Below are positions 37,880 through 50,479 of a DNA stretch of 64,000 bases, one piece after another. Below the pieces are notes generated by a model. That model was given only the letters and a program-made list of their open reading frames with translations, was not told the DNA's origin and ran no database searches. The stretch lies in the NCBI GenBank assembly GCA_034231615.1, contig CM067304.1:21448589-21512588 (forward strand), read 5' to 3'. The position numbers and the translations under genes are program-made. The stretch comes from Meghimatium bilineatum (lineage: Eukaryota; Mollusca; Gastropoda; Stylommatophora; Philomycidae). Positions within the stretch are counted from its first letter, which is position 1. Every line of letters starts with the position of its first letter.

Positions 37880-38460
37880 ACAATTGAAGAGAGTATCACA
37901 TGCGTGTTCCGCAACATCATCTATACCATCATCTGCAAGCGTTGCACTAAGACATACATAGGTGAGACTAGAAGCAAACTGATTCTGCGAACACCATTAC
38001 AGGATAAAAAACCAATGGGATACTCCAGTTGCCAACAACTTCAATGGCACAGGCCATCAGGGACCCAAGATATTCAGGTTGACTGCCATTAATGTGGGCT
38101 TCTCTGCCGACTGGATCCGTCACGCGCACAGGAAACATCATATTTATACATACATATAAATTTGACATACTTAAATCTCTTGGGATGAATGAACGCCACT
38201 CATATGGATATCAAATTGCTCCATCATTTCTTTGTTTTCTTGTTTAATACATATTTGGTTGTTTTTTTAATATTTCCTGTTTGTGTTTCATTTCTCATTT
38301 AGTTTCAACCCTTCCGCATTATATTCATATTAAGCTATGCCATGTGAACGTCAATAGTGTCATTCTTAGATTGACATTTTGTGTTGTGTATGTGTCCTGA
38401 TAAAGGCCTTTTGGTCGAAACGTTGATTCGTGTGCATTGTTATGTGTATTTCCAGTGATT
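37880..38460 (+). mobile_element. Penelope-like element: GIY-YIG endonuclease fragment and 3' tail
   Basis: The frame near 37908 reads NIIYTIICKRCTKTYIGETR, the Cys-containing GIY-YIG start found in Penelope-like elements; the core Tyr and Gly residues are visible. The domain soon decays (frame changes after 38000). At 38395-38425 the sequence CTGATAAAGGCCTTTTGGTC followed by GAAACGTTG is the conserved 3' tail of such elements. A second, opposite copy is at 51380-51960. Confidence 0.75.
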
Positions 38461-38541
38461 AGGCTAAACTGCAATACCCTGTTCCAAGCTTCACCTGTTA
38501 AAAAAATACAACACAAGGGCACATAAGAAGAGAATATTTAC

Positions 38542-38643
38542 CTGATCAAAATCTCCTTGTTCTTCTTCTGTAAGCATCTGTGGTGCCCAGCTGAGTCCTG
38601 TCATTGGGAAGAAATCCTCAGGGACAACATCAACTGGATTGAG
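38542..38643 (-). CDS. AGC kinase exon: C-terminal extension after the kinase domain
   Basis: 34 codons in phase 0, LNPVDVVPEDFFPMTGLSWA...FDQ. Acceptor CTCTCCCAG precedes 38643 and donor GTAAAT follows 38542. It follows the kinase C-lobe and has the phenylalanine-rich look of an AGC C-tail. Confidence 0.85.
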
Positions 38644-38774
38644 CTGGGAGAGAAACAGGTCACAAAGTAATAAATGGAATATCACAAATAGAAATAGTTA
38701 TGTTTATTTTGTTGAGCAGAAAAAAAAGTTGAAATAGTTATGTTTATTTTGTTGTTGAGCAGAAAAAAAGAGTC

Positions 38775-39170
38775 TAGTCTATTGTCTTTCACCAGTAAAT
38801 GATGGTTGATCATATCCACACTTGCTGTTAAGTTTAGGGGCAGGAGCCTCAGTTGTCATTCCTAAGTCAAATGTGTTGCCTTGAGACCATATTTGTTCAA
38901 GGTCATCTCAATGTTTTCTATCCACTTTTTTTCTTGGTCTACTTTGGCTCTATATCTAGATAATCTTTTGCTATACGCTCTTATTGGTATTTGGTTTGGA
39001 TTCATTCTCATAAGTTGATGAACCATTTTACTTGATGTCTTTCGATATGTTCAATACTGAATGATATTATACCAACTCTTTTCTTAATTTTTTCATTTCT
39101 TATTTTATCTAGTTTAGTAACCATTGGTGGTTTTCTCAGAGACTGAATTTCACATGGAACAATTTTATTT
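38775..39170 (-). mobile_element. LINE ORF2 C-terminus and 3' end
   Basis: Same family as 22120-22430, sharing ATATTTGTTCAAGGTCATCT and CCATTTTACTTGATGTCTTTC. Confidence 0.75.
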
Positions 39171-39339
39171 TGCTGCAAGGCTGTTAAAGGCCATGTTTGA
39201 CATTGGTAGCAGAGTATTGGTATAAAAATTGTAGATATTATCTGTCTTTTTGATTTTCATCTTGATATTTGGGTTGAAAAATAATCGGGAAAGTTGGTAG
39301 TAGATATGCAATAACTTAAAATTCAGTTTGATTTATGTC

Positions 39340-39440
39340 CTAAACTATGAGGTCATAGATGGCTAATAAGCCCTATTCTGGTGTAAATGTCCTTGTAAAT
39401 TTGGGCATGATATGACCATTGTAGATGATCTTTAAGGGTC
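39340..39440 (-). mobile_element. LINE C2H2-type C-terminal fragment
   Basis: Short match to the 3' part of 58011-58560 (GGCTAATAAGCCCTATTCTG.TGTAAATGTCCTTG..AATTTGGGCATG), the zinc-finger end of that LINE. Confidence 0.6.
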
Positions 39441-39579
39441 CAAATAAATGAAAGATACATGCAATCGATAGGGGCTGCAGGCTGGGTGTTGGTAGAACTT
39501 TACATCCTTTCTGTGTGAGTGCTTCCAGCATGTCTTTTGTGCAAGCACTGTCATAGAAAAGAATCACACAGCATAGCAT
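39415..39579 (-). pseudogene. Mariner-family transposase fragment
   Basis: The minus-strand frame reads FYDSACTKDMLEALTQKGCK then VLPTPSLQPLSIACIFHLFG. This follows the mariner pattern (H/Y-D-N-A..., VLPHP.YSPDLAP.D.HLFGPLK), with several key residues lost. No terminal repeats were found. Confidence 0.6.
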
Positions 39580-40691
39580 AGGTTCATTTATTCTTGATGG
39601 CTGTTTTCGTTCATTCTAAAACTCCTGCTGATCAGCAGAATGTAGTAAATAAAAAAACCAGAATGCATTGTCAGTCTCAGGATTTATTAACAAAGAAAAA
39701 TAATGCAGAAAATAGGATTTGAATAGTTGACTGTGATATATGAGCATTTTGGCCAGATCCAAATTCAGCATGGCTTCTGAGTCAATTTGACCATATATAG
39801 GATGGGACAACTAATTCCACCCCCAAAACATCTTTAGTTGCCTCTTATGACATGCATGGTAGGTAGCAGCATCAATATTATTTTCTCCTTATTGTGTTCA
39901 GAAAACACATTGTCAGACAGATATCTGTATGAAGCTAGTCTAGTGTGTTATCACAGTCGATAGCAGTAATGATGACACCAGGCTCTTTATAGTCATGTGC
40001 GGATATCTGTATGAATTTTGTCTAGTTTGTTCTTGCAGTCGATAACAGTAATGATAACACCAGGCTCTTTAAAGCTCAATAACAAGAGCACTTCCTGATA
40101 AAAAAAAATGCTGTCAACTTAATTAATCTTCCCTGCAAATTTATGATTTAAATTTTGTGTTCTTTCATGATCTGATATGTTTCTAGTGCAGGATAGCTGC
40201 TTTGCTGTATTGCTCAAAGTGGTGAAATTTGATGTCTTCCACTGTTAATGAGAGAAATGTATCACTCTCTACATTGTCACACAGCAAATAGTTTAAACTC
40301 CACCCCATATTTCTTCCTCATGGTTTTCAGCTAACTATAAGCGGAACTCAATGAGAACACACTTTTTCAATACTTCATTTTCTTTCAAACCACCATTTGC
40401 ACTGGTTAATATAACAAGGGGCAACAACACAGGTCTAAGACTGTATCGTCATGGGTCTGCTATAGACATTATATTAAATAGAGTTTCTACCTCTGAGTAG
40501 AAGGCTTCTTCAAAAGGCATTGCATTAAGCCAAAATCTGAAGTCTCTTGGGTGTGAAATAAAGCTCTGAGAAACCAACTCTCTGCACATAGAAAGTAAGA
40601 GCAAATCTCTCAAAATTTCTGGGGATAGCAACCAACCAACATAAAGTCCTAGTGTCCTCTAGACTTACTCAGTAAATGGCTAATCACTGAC

Positions 40692-40793
40692 CTTCTGTTC
40701 AATGAGATCGGAGAAGAAGATTTCTTGAAAAAAATCCAGATCCTGTAGAGTGTTAACATCTTGCAGTCTTTTGTGAGGACTTTTAGTTAAAAC
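40692..40793 (-). CDS. AGC kinase exon: end of kinase C-lobe
   Basis: 34 codons in phase 0, LTKSPHKRLQDVNTLQDLDF... The KSPHKRL stretch is the usual P..RL site near the end of the kinase fold. Acceptor CCATTGCAG precedes 40793; donor GTCAGTGA follows 40692. Confidence 0.9.
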
Positions 40794-40866
40794 CTGCAAT
40801 GGCAAATTACCGATATTGTAAAACACAGTATGCAATATATGAGAGATACCATACACAAACTATTGT

Positions 40867-41461
40867 TGTTTGGTTGCTGATCCAGCGGTCCATAGGCTCA
40901 TGCCCTTTGACCCAATGCCATTTAATGGCATTATATTGCTGGGAAGTCTGTGGATTTTCAGCCCACCCCGGACCAGAGCCAGAGAATAACTATCACACCT
41001 CCAGGAAGGTAAGTTTCAACCTATGCACTGCAGCCAAGATAAGGTTCACTGTGCTCATTCCCCACCACCAATTGACAACTGGTTATGCCGAACTTCTCTA
41101 TTGCTCCAGGCATGCAACCAAATGTTACAAGTCAAAAGGATTGTCACGTCCTGAGTCACTGTGCTCTTTGATGGGTCTCAGCCAAAGGAAAAAAAAAGTG
41201 CTGTCAGTTTCCTCCTCCCCAGTGCTGCACAGTACATCTCTGGCTCCCTCCCAATCACAGAGGGTGCATACATATATTCAAGCAAACATGAAACACATTT
41301 CAACAAGAAAATAAATGTATAATTGTATAGATGACATGCCATGAAGCTTCTATAAGAAGATAACCTCAATATAACGGCATGTCATCAACTAAAGTTTTCT
41401 GTTGCATGGGTGGTTTGTCTAGTGGGCCATTGGTGAGACTCACAGACGCAACTACATGCGT
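40867..41461 (-). repeat. 600-bp SINE-like repeat, family D (copy 1)
   Basis: Matches 55674-56273 with roughly 95 percent identity. It is flanked by ACAAACTATTGT (40855-40866) and ACAAACTCTTGT (41462-41473), a 12-bp target duplication with one mismatch. The open frame at 40799-41314 lies within it and is not a gene. Confidence 0.88.
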
Positions 41462-41879
41462 ACAAACTCTTGTAAAACACAGAGTAATCAGTTCAAAGGG
41501 AAAATGAAAAATTAAAAAAAATGATCTCATTAAGACAAACCATTTCCCAATCCCAGGATACTACTGGATAGAAAGTTCCAGAACCAGCATGTCACAGTCG
41601 ATGCAGTCAGAATAACCAAAATGTATTGTCCTTTAAAAGACTTTCAGACCAAACCCCACAGAACAACTCAAGTCACTAGACCCTATATAACCAATAGGAA
41701 TAACATCCATGATTGAAATGGCGTGCCTTGGAATATCAAGACGAATCAACCAGCTAACAAACAACAACAAACAATAGTAAAACACAGTATGTAATATAAA
41801 GAGAAATACCACACACAAATTATTGGCTGAAATGATGGCGGTACACTCCGGGATATCCAAATAGGAATTCCATCTCTCT

Positions 41880-42075
41880 CAGTGATTATGATGAAGTAAT
41901 CCCTTTAATTGTGAGCAGGTAGCTCTTGACACATGATGATTGTGAATTAATTGCTTTAGCTGTGAACAGGTAGCTCTTGACACATGATGATAGTGAAGTG
42001 ATCGCTTTAGTTGTGAGCAGGTAGCTCTCGACAGCCCATAGCCTTTCTGACAAAAGCAGAGGTTCTTCTCCATTG
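41880..42075 (-). repeat. Family E repeat, tandem partial copies
   Basis: Three partial copies of the GTGAGCAGGTAGCTCTTGAC motif about 58 bases apart, leading into CAGCCCATAGCCTTTCTGAC. Confidence 0.8.
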
Positions 42076-42414
42076 TGATGTAGATGTGTAGAGTGTATTG
42101 TAGATGGTTGGAAGTGGCTGAAGCAGGTTTTCTTGGGATGTAAGTTTTGGACACTAGAGCAGCAAATTTTTCAATTGATGGCAAATAGTATGTTATAAAA
42201 TAAGAGATGACCCACTTTCTAAAACTATTTTGCAAGGAACAAGTTGAGGGTGGAAGGAGATGAGGAGGACAGAGAACCTCTTAGATTGACAACATCAAGG
42301 AATGGTTTGAGTGTGAATTTTCTATACTCCTCTGAACACTGAGGCCTCCTGGAAAAGCTCAATCTGTAGCCATTTGTTAAGGATAGAGGTGTTTAGAGAG
42401 ATTTTTGTGTGCTG

Positions 42415-44110
42415 TCTCCATATAATGGAAAGACGGCAACAATAATTCAAAGAACTACTAAACCTAAAAGAAGAAGACACAACAATAAACACTACAGCAG
42501 CAAACCTAGAACCAAATATACTACTATCGGAAATAGAAAATGCAATAAACAAAGCAGCAGGTTCTGATAACATACAAACAGAAAAAAAAGCTACACAGAC
42601 TTTTCAATGTAATATGGAAGAAACAAGAAACACCAAAAGACTGGAGAAATACAACAATCATTCTCACATGGAAGAAAAAAGGCAGCAAAGAGAGACTGCA
42701 GAAAATACAGAGGGATATCTTTACTAAGCCACAAAGGAACATTTTTTAACAAAATATTAGAACAATTATTACGATCATAGATTGAACCACAACTTAAAAA
42801 CACCCAAATTGGCATCCGTAAGAACAAAAGCTGTACGGATGCTATCTTTACACTTAGCTAATAGAAAGAGCCACAGAAAACAACAAATTATACATCGTAT
42901 TCGTCGACCAAGAAAAGGCTTTCGACAGAGCAGACAGACAACAACTATGGAAAACACTATCAATATACGGAGTACCAGAACATTTAATCAATATATGCAA
43001 GGGCATTTATGCTAATAGCCAATGTGAAGTAAGAATAAATGCAGGAGTGTCTAATAAGTTCCAAATTCAATCAGGAGTTCACCAGGGGTGTGTCCTATCC
43101 CCTCTACTTTTTATAACATATATCGACCACATCTGTAAAATAACAAGTACCAATGAAGAAGATAACATAAAAGACAAATTGAAACGAACTACTCTTTGCA
43201 TTCGACTAAGTACTAATAGCGACTTCAGAAGAACAATTGCAAGAACATATGAACAGACTTCACACATGTCAAAAATTCAACATGAAGATTAATATTGAAA
43301 ATACCAAAATAATGGCCCTAGCATAGAAAGAAAGTAATACCCCGGTGTCACTATCTCCATTGATAACAAACACCTTAAACAGGAAAATGCGCTCACTTAC
43401 TTAGGAAGCAATATATTGAGTGAATGGAAAAACAGTAAAGAGATACAAAATAGATGCAACAAAACATATTTTCTTCTTCTTCTTCAGCGTACATTCTCAA
43501 ACTCCTGCTGAATTTCTCTTGTAGCAGGACCATGGTCCTACTAGATTTCCAGCAGGATGTAGTCCAGAGAATGGAAATGCGCTGAATCGCTGTTTTATTT
43601 GCACCAATTGCCCGACACATATGTTTTGGCGGGCAACAAAACATATCAGATTCTAGGACAGATGACATGTATTTTCAAGAACATAAATGAAAACATAGAC
43701 AAGTTTTTATTCCATCACTCTGCTACCAGTACCAAACCTGAACAATGACAGCATACGACAAAAAGATAAATAGTGACAGCAGAAATGAAATGTCTACAAA
43801 GAATACTCAGAGTATCATTAAGAGATAAAATTAGAAATGATAACATCAGACAGTTAACCAAAATAATACCAGTATTGGAACACATAAAAAACACCAGATT
43901 AAGTAATTTTCACATGCTTCCAGACTACCAACAGACAGCATGCCACAGATGGCCATGACAACGGAAATAAAGCCAGAGGCAGACCATGTAAAAGATGGAT
44001 CACAGAAATCAAAGCCACAGGAACAAGCTTACAAACAGCACACAAGAAGGCCATCTCCAGAGAGCTCCTCCACCCGACGCCGAAGGCAAACAATGGCCAG
44101 TGTATAGATA
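42415..44110 (+). mobile_element. Decayed LINE with reverse transcriptase remnants, split by a SINE
   Basis: Frames near 42430-43300 hold NKAAGSDNI, HRIRRPRKGFRQS (frame-shifted catalytic region) and FQIQSGVHQGCVLSPLLF. 43770-44110 holds LRRIL-type and RLSNFHMLP junction residues and a GRPCKRW-like end. There are many stops and shifts. A SINE-like repeat is inserted at 43470-43632. Confidence 0.75.
43470..43632 (-). repeat. SINE-like repeat, family A, clean insertion (163 bp)
   Basis: Flanked by the perfect 14-bp direct repeat GCAACAAAACATAT (43456-43469 and 43633-43646). One end is a TTCTTCTTCTTC run, that is a GAA tail on the minus strand, so the element points minus. No convincing tRNA A and B boxes were found. 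This copy defines the family length. Confidence 0.93.
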
Positions 44111-45489
44111 GATGTCTCCAGTGTGGCACCATGACGTGTTATGAGTCTTATTATTATTATAGAATATGTATGATGATAGTTCCCGTAACCTCCTGCTTGT
44201 ATTGTCTTTCTCATTTTACCCTTTAATTGAGTCCCTCGACAATACAGTCCTGTGGATTCTTTTAGGAAGTCACATAAGTTAAGAAATTTGATCTATCCCA
44301 TGATTTTCAATGGTCTCTTTGTGTTAGCCAATGAAAATCATAGAAATAGTCAAATAGCATCTCTGTAAAAGGATTACTTCCAATGAGTCAAAAGACTACT
44401 GTTAAGTGACTTTTCCTCAATCATTGATCTCTATTACAGTGCTTTAAAAACTGTGTCGTGACACTTTAGTGCGTCGCAGATAGTGTCATGGGAAATGTGG
44501 GTATACTAGGAAATGAATACTAGTAAGTACAATGCTAGCATACTTGGTATTTGTTACTTGCATTGATCAGATCAATTTAATGGATATTCCACAGCTATCT
44601 AACTATAAATGTAGAAAGTTGTGCTTGTTCCTACTGGTAACAGAATTGAATGTCAAGACCGCTCTTTGAGATTAACAATGCAACTGAAGAAGGTGTGACC
44701 GGATATGGGAAATGGCTGTATTTTGATCAGGCTTCCAGTGTGTAGTTTGAAGCACATCTAGCAACTTTTTAATCTGAGGTCATCTAGGTCATGAAATCTG
44801 AATGAAACTACGCGTAATATTAAAAAGTTGGACGTAATCACATGATGAGGCTACATTTGCTTAACCTGTACAATAAATTAGTATAAAAAATATTGATTTT
44901 AACGGCTTTTCTGCATATTAGGTAACAAAGTGTTGATTTTAGCGGCTCAGTGGACAAGAAGAGTTTAATAAAAGTCTTGACCACATGACTCAGATATTGG
45001 GAATTCAAAATGATGCCATTGTCATCTGTCCTGACACATGTGCTCATGAAGTCAGTCTGTAAGTTCTCTCATTATATTAAACACTCACATGACTGGGAAA
45101 ACAATTTGTATTAAGTAACTGGGTACCTGCCTTATGCGCCGCCTATGGCCCTGGAGGAACATAACATAACATAACAACCTCGGTGAAACTGGAAATAGGG
45201 TCCAGTTTTCCCTTTTCCACGCCATTGAGGCGTATTAGGGAATATGGTGTTGGGTCCTTATTTTTTATAGACCAACGACATACCTGGGGACACCACCACA
45301 TCATCCAATAGTCTGTTAGTGATTGTTAAGCCATCGTAAAACTCGGGGAAAAAACTTGTGTTCTACATAAGCACTGGGATATGAAGTGGTAGGCAGCAAG
45401 TCTGCCGTCTTTACTTTCTCAGAAGATCTGGTACCAATTTCCTTATGCTGGGTCGACCTAGGAGCAGTTGGTGATTTAAAATTTTTTCC

Positions 45490-45562
45490 TGTAGAACTAG
45501 AAACTGAACCTAGGATCACTCAAACAAGGAGCCAGTTCACTAACAACTGAGCTGCCGTGGCC
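45490..45562 (-). repeat. tRNA-like SINE head
   Basis: The minus strand shows an A-box-like GCAGCTCAGTTGTTAGTG and a B-box-like AGGTTCAGTTTCTAG about 35 bases on. It is too diverged for a functional tRNA. Confidence 0.55.
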
Positions 45563-45654
45563 CCTGAGTAAATTAAGTTTTGTTAATCGCAGGAAACAGA
45601 CACATTTTGAAGAAAAGGATTTTCTCCCACCACTTAACTTATTAGACAAAGAAC

Positions 45655-45930
45655 CGGTACCATTCCAATCTTGGAATATATTAAGAGAAAACAGATAAAA
45701 TGATTTGCACACATCAGCAGACTACCATCAGACAGCATACCACAGCAAGCTATGCTACACAGATACAGTGAAGGCAGACCTAGAGGCCAACCACGAAAAC
45801 GATGGACCACTAAAATAAAAGAGGTGACAAATTCCACAATATACTCAGCACACAAGAGGGCCATCTCCAGAAAATTCTACATCTGACACTGAAAGGCAAC
45901 AAAGGGTTTAGTGAATAGATAGATATAGAC
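45655..45930 (+). mobile_element. LINE ORF2 C-terminal fragment
   Basis: The translation around 45690-45850 shows a W/F-A-H-ISRLPSDS-type segment and a GRPRGQPRKRWT-type segment, matching the end of 42415-44110. Confidence 0.65.
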
Positions 45931-46069
45931 TTAACTTATTTTGCTCTCATAGTCATCATCGATGTGCTTGGGTTTTTCTGCATGGTCTGGTGGGAAAACT
46001 GTCAAAAAATGCAGCAGTGTTTTCAGTACAACCACAAATTGTCTTAAAATGAAGTTAAAACTGTGAGGG

Positions 46070-47115
46070 CAGATGTCACAGGACTATTCTCATGCATGCA
46101 GCAACTCAATGAACATGATCCGCAAAGTTGAAGTGGGTGTCGTCTCCCGTCAATGGGTGGAGTTATGTACACAATCTATGACCAGAAAGATTACCTTTAT
46201 ATTCATGCCAGGACATGCAGATATTGAGCTAGATGATACATTGGCATGCATAGCCACAGTGTTAATAGGTACATCATCTGACTTAGTTAATGCATTAAGG
46301 GATCTCGTCCACTAGTAGAATTTCAAAACAACATTCAGAAAAATATACATCGGTATATTAATCTTATTATAATTATCTAATAAATCTTATTATAAATCTT
46401 ATCTAATTATACTTAATGTGTAATATGACCTTGTCATAAGAGGTGAGAAAGAGAGTTCTGCAGTGCTATATAACCCCTATACTAACATATGGGTGCTAAT
46501 CTTGGACAATAAACAAACTGGGAATTGGGAAATTAGAGGCAACAGAGATGTGGTTCTACAGAAGAATGCTGAGAATACCATGGACTGCCAGAAAATCTAA
46601 TGTATAGGTGTTAAAAGAGTCAAATGTGAAACGGACCTTAATCAACAATATAAGAAAAAGGCAATATTCTTTTTTTGGCCACTTTATGAGACAGGCAGGT
46701 TTAGAGAACATAGTCACAACAGGCAAAATTGAAGGCAACAGAGACAGAGGGCGACAACGTGAGAAAATATTAGACAGTTTGGCAACCTGGCACGGAAAGG
46801 AAACAACAACGACCTTGATACATAATACTGTGGACAGAGAGCTGTGGAGAGCCATGACCGCCTACGCCAGCCGTCAAGGCACCTGATGATGAGTACAGTT
46901 TCAAAAGTGTGAATCATGGTTACTCTCAAGACTGTGTGAGATTGTGTAAAGATTGGAACAGCCAGTAAAGAGAAACATAATATATATATGAAGAAACTGA
47001 TAAATCAGCATCGAACTGGAACTGTCAGCTGCTACACTATGATGAATTTATTGAGACTGGCATAGGAGCACCTATGGACTTGTCCGGTGTGCACTGATGA
47101 TAACCTGCAGTCATA
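46070..47115 (+). mobile_element. Nested LINEs: I-like remnant interrupted by an RTE-like remnant
   Basis: 46073-46315 is the RNase H end of the I-like family (FIFMPGHADIELDDTLAC, VNALRDL). 46985-47115 is its far C-terminus (NQHRTGTVS..., CPVCTDD). Between them, 46440-46900 belongs to a different LINE (INNIRKRQYSFFGHFMRQAG, REKILDSLATW, DRELWRAMTAYASRQGT). Confidence 0.75.
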
Positions 47116-47198
47116 ACTTATTTCTCAGCATTTAACTAACTCAACGTTATCTCTCTTCAGTTAACGTATCCTTTTTTTTTACTTCAAAGTTAACTTAC

Positions 47199-47309
47199 CC
47201 TGCTGATAACATCTTGAGCTTCATCACTAATGTGGCTTGGGAGAAGGAAATCGCATTCAAAGACCTTCTGTGCCATCTTGGTGTGTGTGTCTGCCCCATC
47301 AACAGGGTA
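47199..47309 (-). CDS. AGC kinase exon: C-lobe
   Basis: 37 codons in phase 0, starting YPVDGADTHTKMAQKVFECD. Acceptor TTGACAG precedes 47309 and donor GTAAGTTA follows 47199. It continues the activation-side C-lobe exon (ends AGK) into the final C-lobe exon. Confidence 0.92.
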
Positions 47310-47449
47310 CTGTCAACAAGTTTAAGATGATTGAATAATTGAGAACCCCATGAATTGCGAGCGATTAGCCTAGACTTTCAGCTTAGTGTAATGCCTATTG
47401 AATTTCAGAATTGCCTATTCTATTCAGAGGAGGTATATAAGTGTATAGA

Positions 47450-47530
47450 TGACATGCTACAAAGCTTCCACAAGAAAGTCTCAATATAATGGCCATTGTT
47501 GAGACCAGCAGACACAACAGCATGTGTACA
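47450..47530 (-). repeat. Family D repeat, head fragment
   Basis: Matches the 41330-41460 end of the 600-bp repeat (GTATAGATGACATGC, AAAGCTTC, AATATAATGGC, ACAACAGCATGTGT). Confidence 0.65.
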
Positions 47531-48260
47531 AGTTTAACCTTTAGCACACTGTGTTTACAATTCAGGCGGTGCATACTGCCGGAATTGTGTCATGTCATCA
47601 TTTCAGATGGCGATATCCACTGCCCGGTTCGCTAAACCCGAAACCGAATGAAAAAATTGATATCGGTAAATTTTTTACAGAATGTTTTGGCAACATTGAG
47701 AAGAAAATTTATCGCTATTTTGTTAAGGCGGGGGATACGATGTTAAGTGATTTTTAAATGGAAATTCGAGCAATTTGTAGTCATCTGCATCGCAGCGAAG
47801 CGACATGACAGTGAATTGAGTTTATTATACTTTTCTATCATCGTATATTCAGCGAAATTATCATTTTTTCAGCTGAAAAAGTGAAAACTTGAGAGGTAAG
47901 TTCTTCATTTAAAATATGCCACGAGGTTTCCATTATGTAAAATATATAATAGTCAACAGATTTCATAGCTGTCGATCAATCAAAAATACGGTACGCCTAG
48001 ATCTACATAGGTCTAAATCTGTCTTTATCACTTTCTCACACGTCTTGTATCACACACATACAAACAAAACTTACACAAATATATGCAGAATTTAATTATT
48101 TATTTATATGTGCAAATATTATTTAAATATCTGTAACACAAAAGCGTTATCGCGATTTCAAAACAACCACAGATGATTGCGTAACATTTCTGAAAACCGA
48201 TTCCGCGGCAGAAGAGAAATTGCTTAATTGTAAACACAGCATGCCTAAGGTTAAGACAAT
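47531..48260. other. Intron sequence, no recognisable feature
   Basis: AT-rich kinase intron without coding motifs or known repeats that I can recognise. Confidence 0.4.
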
Positions 48261-48279
48261 AACATACATAATGAAACAT

Positions 48280-48880
48280 GATGATGATGAAATAATCCCT
48301 TAGCTGTGAGCAGGTAACTCTTGACAGCCATTGCCTTTCTGACAAAAGCAGCTATAGGTTCTTCTCAGTTGCATAACTGAGGCAAAGTTCGGACTCATGT
48401 ATGGTCTCAAAGGCATAGATGTAAAAGGGTGGCTTATGGATACATGTTTAGTCCCCGATGGGAGGCATTCCAATACAAAAGTATCCAATGATTACCGTAT
48501 CCTGCCAGCAGCACATTCCACACTTCTGGTTCAAATATTTCATGATTCTTCTGTCACATCTGTTGACCCATTTGCAGTGATAGCACATTTAGAATTCCCC
48601 ATCACCTAGAAATCTGCCACAGAAGGACAGAGATGCAATATCTGCTGGCCTGAACCTCTTCATCATCCATGTGGATTATTTCAAAGAAGACAAAGGTAAA
48701 TATATTGAAACAAGACAATAATAATGATTTTTTAATTTTCACATGTGATAGGTTGTCAGCATATCCTCCAACTTTCCTTAGTCGCCTCTTATGATATGTC
48801 TGGACAGAAGTAACACTATTCTTTGCATCCTGAACTAGATGTCCAGAGTCCAGTTGTCACATGGACAAGTCCGTGAACAT
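48280..48880 (-). repeat. Dispersed repeat family E, long copy
   Basis: Second long copy, matching 36320-36900, including GCCTTTCTGACAAAAGCAG, GTATGGTCTCAAAGGCAT and the CATCCTGAACTAGATGTCCAG region. Confidence 0.75.
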
Positions 48881-49440
48881 AAACATGGCTCTTATATTAA
48901 TGTCTACATTGACACAAAGGATGGCCATGTTAATACTGTATACTAATGGAAGAAGATGTAGGAACCTCATATATGATGTCATTGGAAATATAAATATATT
49001 CATATAAATGCAGTAAAAATAAAAGTATCACTTCTACGGCAGTAATACATGGTCAACTTATATTAACCAGAAGAGATTTAATTAAACAACATTCACTAGT
49101 GGTGACAACGTAGAATTTTTGGAGATAGGTGGCAAGACTACACAGTCTGAAAAGATCTTGGGGCCAAACTTTATTTTGGTACAAGGAGTGAACTCAGGGC
49201 CATCTGAAGACTCACAAAAAAAAGAAACCTAATTAGATTTTTTTTCAATGTCATGCTCATCTTCACTTGCGTAGGAGAAACATCATCAATGTCCTTAACA
49301 TGATACTGGGCACACAAAATATGTGTTTAATACCACATTTCCCAACTGTGAATATGAATTTAATAATCATGACTCAAGAAGACAACTACTACTACTCAAC
49401 CCTATAGTGACACATTATGTTACAGTGAGAGCATGTGGAA

Positions 49441-49615
49441 AGTCTGAAGATCTCCTCTAGTGGCCTATCAGACAGAAGATCTCTAGTGGCACATCAAGAT
49501 GAAGATCTCTTCTATGGACCATCAGACTGAAGATCTCCTCTAGTGGCCCATCAGACTGAAGATCTCAGATTGAAAATCTCCTCTAGCGGTCCATCAGACT
49601 GAAGCTCCTCTAATA
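49441..49615. repeat. Minisatellite, about 29-bp unit
   Basis: Six to seven units of GAAGATCTCCTCTAGTGGCC followed by CATCAGACT, some truncated. Confidence 0.93.
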
Positions 49616-49869
49616 GTCCAACTACAATGCCAACAACAAAACCCTTATAGATGGTATGCCAATATAGTGAAGTTTTCCTTTTTCAGAAGCCCCATAGGGG
49701 CTCTTTCTTCTCAAAGCATTGCATACATCGGAAAGTTGGAACTTTCTGAGTACAATATATAAGCTCAGAAGACCATCCAAATTACATAAAAAGGATGCAA
49801 GGTTTCAATCTTTCATAATCTTGGATGATTGAAACAAACAAAATATTAGCCTACCATGCCAAAGTTGGA

Positions 49870-50030
49870 TGTGTCAGAACATTGTCACAAATAAAATTGT
49901 GAGACAACATATAAATCACAGTTCTTTAATTATATCCTGCTGGAAAGCTAGAACCATTATCATGCTATAAGAGAGATCCAGTGGGAGAGATGCAGTGTGA
50001 GAGAGTTCAAGTGGGAGTTTAGAACAAATA
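49870..50030 (+). repeat. SINE-like family A, old copy
   Basis: GGATGTGTCAGAACATTGTC, TATATCCTGCTGGAAAGCTAG and GTGGGAGTTTAGAAC match the family in order, with extra internal duplication of the GAGAGATCCAGTGGGAG part. Confidence 0.65.
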
Positions 50031-50147
50031 AGCCAACAATGAATGAAATGGTCATTAATATTTAAAAAAATAGCACACATAAAAATTAGGTTGAAATGTT
50101 TTTAAAATGCAGTCTTCCTTTCATTAAATCATGATTAAAGTCAACTA

Positions 50148-50382
<235 letters not shown>

Positions 50383-50479
50383 TCATGAAAATATATAAAT
50401 AGTATATTCTCCTTAGTAAAACACAAGGATTTTCAGCTTTATGAAGAATTCAGAGAGTATCAGACTATATTCATTCATT

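Noticed and set aside
40449..40631. Minus-strand frame RDLLLLSMCRELVSQSFISH... near a kinase exon
   Set aside because: Considered as an extra kinase exon or a mariner C-terminus. It breaks the phase-0 splice from 40692 to 38643, and the transposase likeness is too weak.
40799..41314. Open frames of 171 and 110 residues (second at 55648-55980)
   Set aside because: They lie in the two copies of the 600-bp repeat, are not conserved as proteins between copies, and contain repeat boundaries.
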